From: Lachnospiraceae bacterium
GTDB taxonomy: Bacteria; Bacillota; Clostridia; Lachnospirales; Lachnospiraceae
DNA length: 64,000 bases
NCBI GenBank assembly: GCA_017473905.1
Contig: JAFUJA010000026.1
Span: 61,528 to 125,527, forward strand
Direction of reading: 5' to 3'
Notes under the pieces: generated by a model
Seen by the model: only the letters and a program-made list of their open reading frames with translations
Database searches by the model: none
What the model was told of the DNA's origin: nothing
Made by a program: the position numbers and the translations under genes
Shown here: one piece after another, positions 52,071-61,011 of the stretch
How the letters are laid out: the number at the start of each line of letters is the position of its first letter
Position numbering within the stretch: the stretch's first letter is position 1

Positions 52071-53585
52071 ATGTTGACAAATGTACTGGATTATTTAGAA
52101 GATTCCGCATGTAAATTTCCTGATAAAGTTGCATTTGCTGATAAAAATGAGAGTTATTCATTTTACGACTTAAAACAGTACGGAAAATTAATCGGAACTG
52201 CAGTTGCCCAATACGGTATGCGTAAAAAAGGTGTGGCTATCTATCTTGATAAAAGTGTTAAAGTCATGGCAGCTTTTATGGGTGTGTTATACAGCGGTAA
52301 TTTTTATTGTCCGATTGATACACATATGCCTTTGGAACGCGCAAAGGCAATTGTGGATATATTGGAATCAGAAATTATAATCACTGAAGAAAAATATGCG
52401 TCCGATGTTGCGGCAATTGCACCGAATGCAAAGATTTTGATTTATGATCATATGTTAGATGGCGGAATAGACGCAGATGTGTTAAAGGTTATTCGTTCCG
52501 GTATGATTGATACGGATCCTGTATATGTTTTGTTTACAAGCGGATCAACAGGAGTACCCAAAGGAGTTACTATTAATCACCGTGCAATCATAGATTTTAC
52601 CGACTGGATGAGTGAAGAGTTTAACGTTACCAGTGAGGATAATTTTGCAAATCAGTCCCCATTCTTTTTTGATTTATCCATTGGAGATGTTTACTGTACT
52701 TTAAAGACCGGATGTACAAATTATATTGTTCCCACAGAACTTTTTACTTTCCCGGTAAAACTGATGGAGTATTTAAACGAAAAGAAGATAAGCATTATTT
52801 TTTGGGTTCCATCGGCATTATGTATTGTGGCTAATTTAAGGGCTTTAACCAAGGTAAAACCGGAATATCTGACCCGTGTTATGTTCTGTGGAGAGGTTAT
52901 GCCCAATAAGCAGCTTAATGTATGGAGAAAGGCATTACCTTATGTGTTGTATGCAAATTTATATGGTCCCTGTGAAGCAACGGATGCCTGTACATATTAC
53001 ATTGTAAACCGTGATTTTGAAGATGACGAACCTCTTCCGATAGGTGTGCCGTGTAAAAATACAGAGATTCTGGTATTGAACGAGGAGAATAAGCTTGTTC
53101 AGGGAGATGAGGTAGGAGAATTGTGTATACGCGGTTCAAGCCTCTCTCTGGGATATTATAATAATCCGGAAAAAACAAGGGAGGCTTTTGTTCAAAACCC
53201 CCTTAATAAAGCATATCCGGAAATCATTTACAGAACCGGTGATTTGGTGAAGTATAATGAGTATGGAGAATTAATGTACATTTCCAGAAAAGATTTCCAG
53301 ATCAAACATATGGGCCATAGAATTGAATTGGGAGAAATTGAGGCGGCAGCAGCAAATATTGAGGAAATTGAAACCTGTGCATGCATCTATGATGACAGAA
53401 AAAAGAAAATTGTTTTTTTCTATGAAGGAAAACAGTTGGAAGAGAACGCAATTGTACATAAATTGAACGATAAGATTTCTGACTATATGATTCCCAACAG
53501 TATTGTTTATCTGGAAAAACTGCCTTATAACGCGAATGGAAAAATTGACAGAAAGAAACTAAAAGAGGACTATCAAAATAAATAA
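52071..53585 (+). CDS. Stand-alone amino-acid adenylation enzyme 2 (DltA/NRPS A-domain type)
   Basis: A 504-residue paralogue of 47897. Core motifs: VLFTSGSTGVPKGVTINHRA (A3), NQSPFFFDLSIGDVY (A4 with amino-acid-type Asp), NLYGPCEATDACTYY (A5), YRTGDLVKY (A7), RKDFQIKHMGHRIELGEIE (A8), LPYNANGKIDRKKLKE (A10 Lys). The A4-A5 region differs from copy 1, so a different amino acid is likely. GAGGAG precedes the ATG at 52071. Followed by a hydrolase and a GNAT, a second loading module. Confidence 0.88.
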   Translation: MLTNVLDYLEDSACKFPDKVAFADKNESYSFYDLKQYGKLIGTAVAQYGMRKKGVAIYLDKSVKVMAAFMGVLYSGNFYCPIDTHMPLERAKAIVDILESEIIITEEKYASDVAAIAPNAKILIYDHMLDGGIDADVLKVIRSGMIDTDPVYVLFTSGSTGVPKGVTINHRAIIDFTDWMSEEFNVTSEDNFANQSPFFFDLSIGDVYCTLKTGCTNYIVPTELFTFPVKLMEYLNEKKISIIFWVPSALCIVANLRALTKVKPEYLTRVMFCGEVMPNKQLNVWRKALPYVLYANLYGPCEATDACTYYIVNRDFEDDEPLPIGVPCKNTEILVLNEENKLVQGDEVGELCIRGSSLSLGYYNNPEKTREAFVQNPLNKAYPEIIYRTGDLVKYNEYGELMYISRKDFQIKHMGHRIELGEIEAAAANIEEIETCACIYDDRKKKIVFFYEGKQLEENAIVHKLNDKISDYMIPNSIVYLEKLPYNANGKIDRKKLKEDYQNK

Positions 53586-53598
53586 TACCGGAGAAAGT

Positions 53599-54246
53599 AT
53601 GAATATTTATTCTTTTGTATCTCCTATTGCGGAAACAAATACATATTGCCTGATTCATAATGATGAATGTCTGATGATTGATGCGGTTCGTTCGGATGAA
53701 CTTCATACATTTCTTTTAGAGAACGGAATAAAGAAAATAACCGTATTACTGACTCATGGTCATTATGATCACGTATTAGGAATTTTGGATTTGCGTAATG
53801 AATTTGAACTTATGGTTGTCAGTTCTGAAAAGGGTCCCGAGTTATTAGGCAATACGAGGAAGAATCTTTCGGCCGTGGCAAATTTAATCGGGTCATTTCG
53901 TGGAAGTAATAATCATATTGAACCGTTTACGGTGGAGGCGCAGTTTTTTTTGAAAGACCGGGAAGTATTTCATTGGAATGGATATGAACTGCAGGTGAGA
54001 TATACTCCGGGACATTCTCCGGATAGTGTTTGTTATTTTTTAGGAGAGAAATATTTATTTGCAGGAGATACGATTTTCCAAAATGAGTATCCTATGTTGC
54101 GTTTTCCCGGTGGAGACAAGGATACCTATTACAATTATACCAAGCCGATTATTGATTCCTGGGATGGTAACCTGCTGGTATATCCGGGGCACGGAGGTGC
54201 TTTCAAACTTTCCGCAAGTATAGTTCGCAAGGAGTTGGATGAATGA
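53599..54246 (+). CDS. Metallo-beta-lactamase-fold hydrolase (possible thioesterase)
   Basis: A 215-residue glyoxalase II-like hydrolase. The metal motif is LLTHGHYDHVLG; VRYTPGHSPDSVCYFLGEK, LFAGDTIFQNEYP and VYPGHGG supply the other ligands. These enzymes cleave thioesters such as S-lactoylglutathione; in a carrier-protein cluster it may release product or clear mis-loaded carriers. No other thioesterase is present in the cluster. Overlaps the next gene by 4 nt. Confidence 0.85.
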   Translation: MNIYSFVSPIAETNTYCLIHNDECLMIDAVRSDELHTFLLENGIKKITVLLTHGHYDHVLGILDLRNEFELMVVSSEKGPELLGNTRKNLSAVANLIGSFRGSNNHIEPFTVEAQFFLKDREVFHWNGYELQVRYTPGHSPDSVCYFLGEKYLFAGDTIFQNEYPMLRFPGGDKDTYYNYTKPIIDSWDGNLLVYPGHGGAFKLSASIVRKELDE

Positions 54247-55094
54247 TAAAAATACAAAATATAGAAGAATACTATGATTTGTTAAAACAGCTGAAAGAAA
54301 CATGCGGAAGATTTATTACAAACTCTTATTTATCCGTAGCAGAATTGGAAAGATATATTAAACTGGATAGACTATATTGTTTGAAACAGGAATTTGGGTT
54401 TGTTTTTTTATGTGATGAAGAGAAATACTATCGCCTTTTATATTGGTTAAAAGCAGGGAGCACTTTAAGTATTTCTTCATCAGAAAAGCCCATAGCGGTA
54501 AGAACGATATACAGGGAAAATAATAAGCGGGAAGAATTGGTTTCTTTGGAAGAGGAATTACAAAGAAGAGGATTTCAAAAAGAATACAGTGCATTTGAGA
54601 TGTGTGTTCCGCTAGAAGCAAAAGACAATATTTCAAGGCAAAACAAAGTTTTCCTGAGAATGTTACAAAAGGGCAAGTTTTATATTGCAGACATGCGGCC
54701 TGAGGATATCGATAAAATGCATGTTTTGCGCGAGGACAAAGACTTTCATATTTATAACTTCCCTTACAAAACACAGGATGAGTATTTCCATGAAATCGCG
54801 AATAATCAGTATATATCCGTTTTTAATGAAAATGATGAAATGTGCGCATGTATTTATACAGACATACTTGAATCGTATGTAACCGGCGACGGAATATGTG
54901 TGGAAGATAAGTATAAGGGAACTTATGGATTAGGGGCTGCATTGATGTGTCATGTTTTAAATATGGCATTAAATGAACAGGACAAACGTTATGTGTCCTG
55001 GTGTGAAACAGAGAATCATAATTCCATAAAATTTCATAATAGCATAGGCTTCGTGAACACCGGAAAAGTTTCAGACGAATGGATATTAAAATAA
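54243..55094 (+). CDS. Two-domain GNAT-like acyltransferase, copy B
   Basis: A 283-residue paralogue of the protein at 51203: helper domain with YLSVAELERYIKLDRLYC and FGFVFLCDEEKYYRLLYWLK, then GNAT domain (FYIADMRPEDIDKMHVL; GDGICVEDKYKGTYGLGAAL, the CoA-binding turn; NHNSIKFHNSIGF). Its start overlaps the hydrolase stop (ATGA) and carrier protein 3 follows 18 nt later, so production of these is coupled. Confidence 0.68.
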   Translation: MIKIQNIEEYYDLLKQLKETCGRFITNSYLSVAELERYIKLDRLYCLKQEFGFVFLCDEEKYYRLLYWLKAGSTLSISSSEKPIAVRTIYRENNKREELVSLEEELQRRGFQKEYSAFEMCVPLEAKDNISRQNKVFLRMLQKGKFYIADMRPEDIDKMHVLREDKDFHIYNFPYKTQDEYFHEIANNQYISVFNENDEMCACIYTDILESYVTGDGICVEDKYKGTYGLGAALMCHVLNMALNEQDKRYVSWCETENHNSIKFHNSIGFVNTGKVSDEWILK

Positions 55095-55112
55095 TAACGG
55101 AGGATGATTAAA

Positions 55113-55352
55113 ATGGATAATTTAATAAAATATAATCAGATTTTTATGGATAGTTTTTCTTTAAAGGAAGAGGAACTGGAAGGAAATCCCACCATGGAAG
55201 CAGTGGAATTGTGGGATTCCGTGGGACATGTGAACTTAGTTGCTACAGTGGAAGATACATTTGGTATTGAGATGACAATTGAAGAAATGTCAGATTTTGT
55301 TTCATATGCCAAAGGGCTGGATATCTTACGGGGTTATGGTATTGAAATATAA
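55113..55352 (+). CDS. Acyl carrier protein 3
   Basis: A 79-residue discrete carrier protein; attachment Ser36 in ELWDSVGHVNLV, then EDTFGIEMTIEEMSDF. ATG 55113 is 9 nt after GGAGG; an upstream ATG at 55104 touches that site and is rejected. The W-D-S-V-G-H motif and the YGIEI end match carrier protein 4 at 58502 and differ from carriers 1 and 2. Confidence 0.88.
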   Translation: MDNLIKYNQIFMDSFSLKEEELEGNPTMEAVELWDSVGHVNLVATVEDTFGIEMTIEEMSDFVSYAKGLDILRGYGIEI

Positions 55353-55382
55353 TCCGATAAAAATAATAAGAGGTGAAGTTCT

Positions 55383-56867
55383 ATGAATACTATGGTGGAA
55401 AACATAATTTACAAGCATGCGGATGAAATGCCGGACAAGCTTGCAATTGCTGCGATGAATGGCGATTTTACATATGCAGAACTTGCGTCTGAAGTAAGCA
55501 GGGCAGCGTGTTTTCTCAAACGGTCAGGGATTCAGAAGGGAGACAGAATTTTACTTTCGGCAGTTCCGGAGAAAGAGTATTTTGCCTTTTATTTTGGATT
55601 ACATTTACTTGGTGGTATCTGTGTTCCGATTGCCATTAATGCAAAACAGGATTTGGTAAATCATATTATCGAAAGTACAGATGCCAAATTTTTAGTTGGA
55701 AATGCAAACACGAGCTATGAAAATATACAGATTCTTACATATGACATGATGTATTCTGAATCTGATTATGACGGTCGCGTTGAGATGGTGGCAGAGCTTG
55801 ATGATGTTGCTGATATCATTTATACCACCGGCACAACGGGACTTGCCAAGGGGGTAGCACTTACACATAGAAATTTGGTTGCGGGAGCGCATAACATTAT
55901 CAATGCGGTTGATATGCAGGAGGATGATGCAGTGCTTGCACCATTACCGTTGAATCATTCCAATGCGCTTGGCACAATGGGGGCGTACATGTATAGAGGT
56001 GCTTCATTGATTGTCCATGATGGTTTTACGAATATTAAAAACATGGAAGACCGGATGAAAAAATATTGTTGTACGGCTTTTTCCGGAGCCCCTGCAGCTT
56101 TGAGTATTTTGGACAAAGTAACCCGTGGTCATATGGAATCGATTCTTGGTAACATGCGTTATGTTGAAATTGGTACGGCGCCGATGGATGTTGAATTCCG
56201 AAAGAAAGTAATGCAGATTCTGCCGAATGTAAAACTTCTCATCAACTACGGCGCAACAGAAGCCAGACGTGCGGTTTATATGGACTTGAATGAATTTCCT
56301 GATAAAGTGAAATCCATTGGCAGACCGGTTAAAGATATGAGCGTAAAAATTATAGATGATAATGATGTGCCTATCGAATCTTCAGCAGATAATATAGGAA
56401 GGCTGGTTATTTGTGGTGCAACATGTATGCAGGGATATTGGAATGAACCGGAATTGTCCAAAGAAGTTTTGGTTGCCGGAGGTCTTGCAACAAGCGATTT
56501 GGCATATGTGGATGAAGATGGTTTTATATTCCTGGTCGGACGAGCTAACGATGTAATAAATATTGGTGGCAAGAAGGTATCTCCTTTTGAGATTGAAGAT
56601 GCATTGCTGACCAATGAAAAAGTTGCCGAGTGTGCATGTATACCGGTTAATGATCCCAGCGGCATTTTAGGTAATGTTCCTGTTATGTATGTGGTTTTAA
56701 AACCGGAAGTATCACTGGAAAAAGATGAGATGAAGCATTATCTTTTAGGTCGGTTGGAGACTTATAAGGTACCCGTAGATTTTGTAGTAATCGAAGAACT
56801 TCCAAGGAACTATGTTGGAAAACTGGACAGAAAAAAACTAAAAACAATGTGGGAAGATGGGTGTTAG
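55383..56867 (+). CDS. Acyl-adenylating enzyme 3 (acyl-CoA/acyl-ACP ligase type)
   Basis: A 494-residue class I adenylating enzyme: IIYTTGTTGLAKGVALTHRN (A3), PLPLNHSNALGTMGAYMYRG at the A4 position (no amino-acid-type Asp), NYGATEARRAVY (A5), VGRANDVINIGGKKVSPFEI (A8) and LPRNYVGKLDRKKLK (A10). The A4 difference suggests a carboxylic or hydroxy acid rather than an alpha-amino acid. It follows carrier protein 3 by 30 nt and is the probable loader of that carrier. Confidence 0.87.
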   Translation: MNTMVENIIYKHADEMPDKLAIAAMNGDFTYAELASEVSRAACFLKRSGIQKGDRILLSAVPEKEYFAFYFGLHLLGGICVPIAINAKQDLVNHIIESTDAKFLVGNANTSYENIQILTYDMMYSESDYDGRVEMVAELDDVADIIYTTGTTGLAKGVALTHRNLVAGAHNIINAVDMQEDDAVLAPLPLNHSNALGTMGAYMYRGASLIVHDGFTNIKNMEDRMKKYCCTAFSGAPAALSILDKVTRGHMESILGNMRYVEIGTAPMDVEFRKKVMQILPNVKLLINYGATEARRAVYMDLNEFPDKVKSIGRPVKDMSVKIIDDNDVPIESSADNIGRLVICGATCMQGYWNEPELSKEVLVAGGLATSDLAYVDEDGFIFLVGRANDVINIGGKKVSPFEIEDALLTNEKVAECACIPVNDPSGILGNVPVMYVVLKPEVSLEKDEMKHYLLGRLETYKVPVDFVVIEELPRNYVGKLDRKKLKTMWEDGC

Positions 56868-56868
56868 T

Positions 56869-57822
56869 ATGAAGATTATGAAAGCAGGTATTATTGGAAC
56901 CGGTGCAGTTGGCGGAATGATTTGCAGTTTATTACATAAAAAATATGATAAAGATTTTTATGTAATCGGAAATGAAAAAAGAAGTCAGAGAATTGCCAAA
57001 GGATTGGTTGTAAATGGTGAAACCATGTATCCGCCTGCGTTAAATACTGACAAAGAAAAACAAGCTTTGGATTTGGTAATTGTATGTGTGAAGAATTACC
57101 ATCTGCAGGATTCTTTAAAGGATATTGCGGCTGCAATTGATGAACATACCATTATTTTACCTTTGTTAAATGGTGTAACCGCGACGGATGTAATTCAAGA
57201 GGCGTTTCCGAATAACAGAGTATTTTACGGAATTGTAATGCGTACGGATGCAGCCAGAGTGGACTATAATGTCACATATCATACCTGCGGTGAGATTCAG
57301 TTGGGTTATGCAAAGAATGAAGAATGTGCTGAAGAGGTTATTGCTGTAAAAGACTATTTATTTGAAGCAGGATTAAATGCCGTGGTATATCCGGATATGC
57401 TGAGAATGCTTTGGAGAAAATGGATGATAAATATTGGTGCAAACCAGATATCTACTCTTACCGGAGCGAAATTTAAATATTTTGGAATGTTTGATGAAAT
57501 AGTTATCCTGTTAAGAGCATCCATGAAGGAAATTGTGGATATTGCTAAGGTGAAAAATATTCATCTGACTGAGCAGGATTTGGAAGATGTTGTGCAGATA
57601 TTAATCAACTATCCTCCGGAAAAGAAAACTTCCATGTTGCAGGATATGGAGGCTCGAAGATTAACCGAGATAGACTCTTTTGCGGGAACGGTAATGCAGT
57701 ATGGTTTACAATGTGATGTTCCGACTCCGATTAATACCATGTTGTATTATGGTATTAAAGCAAGAGAAAAAGTATACCTGATGGAAAAAGAAGAGGAATT
57801 ACGTCGTGCAAACTTACAGTAA
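56869..57822 (+). CDS. Ketopantoate reductase-like (ApbA/PanE family) oxidoreductase
   Basis: A 317-residue NAD(P)-dependent reductase. KAGIIGTGAVGGMICSLL is the dinucleotide motif; VIVCVKNYHLQDSL and ILPLLNGVTATDVI are family segments, with the catalytic-region Lys/Asn in WRKWMINIGANQIS. True PanE makes pantoate; here, amid adenylating enzymes and carriers, reduction of a 2-oxoacid to a 2-hydroxy acid building block is a sensible inference. The ATG at 56869 directly follows the previous stop; the in-frame ATG at 56857 overlaps it. Confidence 0.82.
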   Translation: MKIMKAGIIGTGAVGGMICSLLHKKYDKDFYVIGNEKRSQRIAKGLVVNGETMYPPALNTDKEKQALDLVIVCVKNYHLQDSLKDIAAAIDEHTIILPLLNGVTATDVIQEAFPNNRVFYGIVMRTDAARVDYNVTYHTCGEIQLGYAKNEECAEEVIAVKDYLFEAGLNAVVYPDMLRMLWRKWMINIGANQISTLTGAKFKYFGMFDEIVILLRASMKEIVDIAKVKNIHLTEQDLEDVVQILINYPPEKKTSMLQDMEARRLTEIDSFAGTVMQYGLQCDVPTPINTMLYYGIKAREKVYLMEKEEELRRANLQ

Positions 57823-58489
57823 GCAATATTGTTATAAAAAAATAAATATAGCTGATAAAGATGTAATTACGGAAGAACTGTTACAGAATGATTATGATGG
57901 TGTACGTCTCGAAGTAAGTTCGTCTTGTGAGGTGGATAAAACTTTATTGCATGAGAACCAATATATCTGTGTAGACAGAACCATTAAAGCCAAGATTTCT
58001 TTGGGGGCAATTGAAGGGTTGGACAGGCTCGTAAGAATGGATGTGAGATGTCTGCCGGGGATTTCAGAAGAGGTTTATGAAATCGCCCGTAAGGCATTTA
58101 AAAAGGACCGAAGATTTTTTCTGACACCGGATTGCGACGAAGAACTTGGGCATATTGTTTTGGGTGATTACATTAAGCAACTCGAAATGGTAGAAAAACT
58201 CGTTTTTGGATGTTTCTATCAGGACGAGCCGGTAGGTGTATTGGTTGCAATTAAAATCAGCGAAACGGAATATGAAACTGTTTTAGGAGCAATATTACCG
58301 GAATGGCAGTCTAAAGGTGCAGGCATGAGCTTATATGCTTTTGAATTTGGAGAGTTACAAAGAAGAGGAGTGCGAACCTTATACAGTCGTATTTCCACAG
58401 ATAATGTTTCTTCCTTAAATCTTCACATTTCACTAAGCAAAGGACGGATTCAGTTTATACAACCGTTGGATGTTTACATCAAAGGATAG
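57806..58489 (+). CDS. GNAT family acyltransferase
   Basis: A 227-residue protein with a GNAT fold in the C-terminal half: ILPEWQSKGAGMSLYAFEFG is the acyl-CoA loop, followed by RISTDNVSSLNLHISL; the layout recalls WecD-type sugar N-acyltransferases. Start is GTG 57806, overlapping the reductase by 17 nt, with AGAGGA upstream. Carrier protein 4 follows in 12 nt. Confidence 0.7.
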   Translation: MQTYSKQYCYKKINIADKDVITEELLQNDYDGVRLEVSSSCEVDKTLLHENQYICVDRTIKAKISLGAIEGLDRLVRMDVRCLPGISEEVYEIARKAFKKDRRFFLTPDCDEELGHIVLGDYIKQLEMVEKLVFGCFYQDEPVGVLVAIKISETEYETVLGAILPEWQSKGAGMSLYAFEFGELQRRGVRTLYSRISTDNVSSLNLHISLSKGRIQFIQPLDVYIKG

Positions 58490-58501
58490 GTGAAATAAAA
58501 T

Positions 58502-58741
58502 ATGAAAAATTGCGAAAAGTATAGAAACATTTTTATTGAGAGATTTTCATTAGAGGAAGATTTTGATGTCAAAAAAATAAAGCGATATGACGTTACTGAT
58601 TGGGATTCTGTAGGCCATATGATGCTAATTACCGCGTTGGAAGATTCCTTTGATATGATGTTTGAAATGGAAGATATTTTGGCATTTGATACATATGAAA
58701 ACGGGATTGAAATTCTTAAAAAATATGGTATAGAGATGTAA
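58502..58741 (+). CDS. Acyl carrier protein 4
   Basis: A 79-residue discrete carrier protein; attachment Ser36 in TDWDSVGHMMLI, then EDSFDMMFEMEDIL and the end KKYGIEM. Paralogue of carrier protein 3. It precedes a reductase and an adenylating enzyme, forming a third loading unit. Confidence 0.88.
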   Translation: MKNCEKYRNIFIERFSLEEDFDVKKIKRYDVTDWDSVGHMMLITALEDSFDMMFEMEDILAFDTYENGIEILKKYGIEM

Positions 58742-58770
58742 TCAATAAATTTGGAGCAGGTGTAGACAGT

Positions 58771-59523
58771 ATGGCTGGTATTTTAAAAGATAAAGTATGT
58801 TTAATCACCGGAACAAGCCGTGGCATTGGTCGTGCGACGGCTGAATTGTTTGTAAGAGAAGGTGGGATTGTTTATGCCAATGCCAGAGAAGACGGGTGTC
58901 TGCAGACATGGGTGGATGCATTAAATGCTGAAGGCAATGGCAGTATTATACCGGTGTATTTTGACCTTGCAAAACCGGATGAAATGAAGCAGGCAATTAT
59001 GAAGATTAAAAAAGAACAGGGTCGGGTTGATGTTTTGGTAAATAATGCAGGTATGGTTACAAATGAAGTAATCGGAATGATATCAAGAGAGAAAACCCGT
59101 GATATGTTTGAAGTAAATGTATTTGGGCTGCTTGAGTTAACCCAGATGATTGTTTCACGTTTTATGGTACGTCAGAAATCCGGAAGTGTAATTAATATGG
59201 CATCTATGGTAGGACTTGAAGGCTGTAAAGGTCAGGTTGCCTATTCTGCAAGCAAGGGCGCAGTGATTTCCATGACAAAGTCAATGGCAAAAGAACTTGC
59301 ACCGAATAATGTAAGAGTCAATGCTATAGCGCCGGGCATGATAGGAACCGAAAGATTGGAGAATACCATTAAGGAAGAGTATAAAGATAATATCCCTCCA
59401 ATCGGGTTAGGGCGCTTGGGAACTCCGGAAGAGGTTGCACAAGCATGTCTTTATTTTGCATCTGATTGTTCAAGTTATACTACAGGACAGATTCTGGCTG
59501 TAGGGGGAGGCATTTCACTTTAG
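58771..59523 (+). CDS. Short-chain dehydrogenase/reductase (FabG-like)
   Basis: A 250-residue classical SDR. LITGTSRGIGRATAELF is the NADP(H) motif, VLVNNAGMV the structural motif, catalytic Ser in INMASMVGLEG and Tyr-Lys in AYSASKGAVISM, with APGMIGTERL near the end. FabG reduces 3-oxoacyl-ACP; beside carrier protein 4 it probably reduces a carrier-bound keto group. No ketosynthase is present in the cluster, so the keto group must come from elsewhere. Confidence 0.88.
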   Translation: MAGILKDKVCLITGTSRGIGRATAELFVREGGIVYANAREDGCLQTWVDALNAEGNGSIIPVYFDLAKPDEMKQAIMKIKKEQGRVDVLVNNAGMVTNEVIGMISREKTRDMFEVNVFGLLELTQMIVSRFMVRQKSGSVINMASMVGLEGCKGQVAYSASKGAVISMTKSMAKELAPNNVRVNAIAPGMIGTERLENTIKEEYKDNIPPIGLGRLGTPEEVAQACLYFASDCSSYTTGQILAVGGGISL

Positions 59524-59555
59524 TACTTGAGATAATTTTGAGAGGAAGTACGACT

Positions 59556-60944
59556 ATGTTTTTAGAACTTGATCAGAAATCATCTAACAATATAGCTTTG
59601 ATTGATAGTGAAGGGCAGCAGGCTACCTATGGTGATGTGGTTGCCTTTTCTCAGTTGTTTGGAACTATATTTCCCCTGAAAACATTAATTATTGTTTTAA
59701 ATAATAATACAGTCGGTTCAGCCATGGGATACCTCGCAGCAATGATTGAGAGGGTTGTACCTTTAATGCTGAGTGCAACCATGGATGGAGAATTATTAAA
59801 AGAACTGACAGATACCTATCATCCGGAATTTCTTTGGAAACCCATGGATATGGTGCAGGGAAATGAAACGGTAGTTCTTGAGAAGTGCGGATATGCACTT
59901 GTGCCTACAGGTCTGGAGCCTTATCCTCTGTATGAGGATTTATCTCTCCTTTTGACTACCTCCGGTTCAACGGGAAGCCCGAAACTCGTTCGTCATTCTT
60001 ATAACAATCTGGAAGCTCAGGCAAGAAATATTTCTGCTTTCTTTGATGCGAAAGAAGATGATAAACCGATGGTAGATTTACCCATAAATTACACTATGGG
60101 ACTGTCGGTTTTAAATAGTTATTTATATGCAGGAGCAACGGCTTTGCTGACCGGATTGAATCCGATTAGCCCTAAATATTGGGAGTTTCTTAAAACAAAT
60201 GAGGCGACAGTTCTTACCAACGTGCCATATTACTATGAAATATTAAAAAAACTCAGATTCTTTAGAATGGATTTACCTTACCTTCGAATTATTACACAAG
60301 GTGGCGGTAAGATGAGTGATGAATTATATATGGAATGTGCGGAATACGCCAAAAGAACAGGTAAAAAATTTATTCCCACCTATGGTCAGACCGAAGGCAG
60401 TGCAAGAATGGCATACCTTCCGGCAGAACTTGCTTACGAGAAGTGTGGTAGTATCGGAAGAGCGATTCCCAACGGAAAGCTATATTTGATCAATGATGAT
60501 GAAACTGTAATCACCGAGCCGGATGTGGTAGGTGAGATGGTATATGAGGGACCCAACGTTACTTTAGGCTATGCCGTGAAAGGTGAGGACTTAATTCTCG
60601 GTGATGAACGCCATGGTGTTCTTAAAACCGGAGATATGGTTAAAATGGATGCAGATGGTTGCTTCTATATTGTGGGAAGAAAGAAACGCTTCTTAAAACT
60701 CTGGGGATACAGAGTGGGATTGGATGAATGCGAGAACATTATCAAAAGTGCATTTGATGTAGAATGTGCCTGTGTTGGAGATGATGAGCGAATGCGCATC
60801 TACGTGAATTCGGAAGCGGAATTGGATACGATTAAGAAGTATATTGCGTCTAAAACCAATGTTAATTCCAGTGCCTTTGAGATGCATTATATTGAAAAGC
60901 TACCGAGAAATGATGCAGGGAAGATTTTGTATAGTAAATTGTGA
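59556..60944 (+). CDS. Acyl-adenylating enzyme 4
   Basis: A 462-residue class I adenylating enzyme: LLLTTSGSTGSPKLVRHSYN (A3), PINYTMGLSVLNSYLYAGAT (A4 position), IPTYGQTEGSARMAYL (A5), LKTGDMVKM (A7), GRKKRFLKLWGYRVGLDECE (A8) and LPRNDAGKILYSKL (A10 Lys). It is shorter than the other three and lacks an amino-acid-type A4 Asp. ATG 59556 with AGAGGAAG is preferred; the open frame upstream overlaps the SDR gene. Probable loader of carrier protein 4. Confidence 0.85.
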   Translation: MFLELDQKSSNNIALIDSEGQQATYGDVVAFSQLFGTIFPLKTLIIVLNNNTVGSAMGYLAAMIERVVPLMLSATMDGELLKELTDTYHPEFLWKPMDMVQGNETVVLEKCGYALVPTGLEPYPLYEDLSLLLTTSGSTGSPKLVRHSYNNLEAQARNISAFFDAKEDDKPMVDLPINYTMGLSVLNSYLYAGATALLTGLNPISPKYWEFLKTNEATVLTNVPYYYEILKKLRFFRMDLPYLRIITQGGGKMSDELYMECAEYAKRTGKKFIPTYGQTEGSARMAYLPAELAYEKCGSIGRAIPNGKLYLINDDETVITEPDVVGEMVYEGPNVTLGYAVKGEDLILGDERHGVLKTGDMVKMDADGCFYIVGRKKRFLKLWGYRVGLDECENIIKSAFDVECACVGDDERMRIYVNSEAELDTIKKYIASKTNVNSSAFEMHYIEKLPRNDAGKILYSKL

Positions 60945-61011
60945 TTTTGGCTTTTAGTAAATGCGAGCTTTATACAGAAGATAATATATTAAACAAAAGG
61001 AGAGCGACAGA

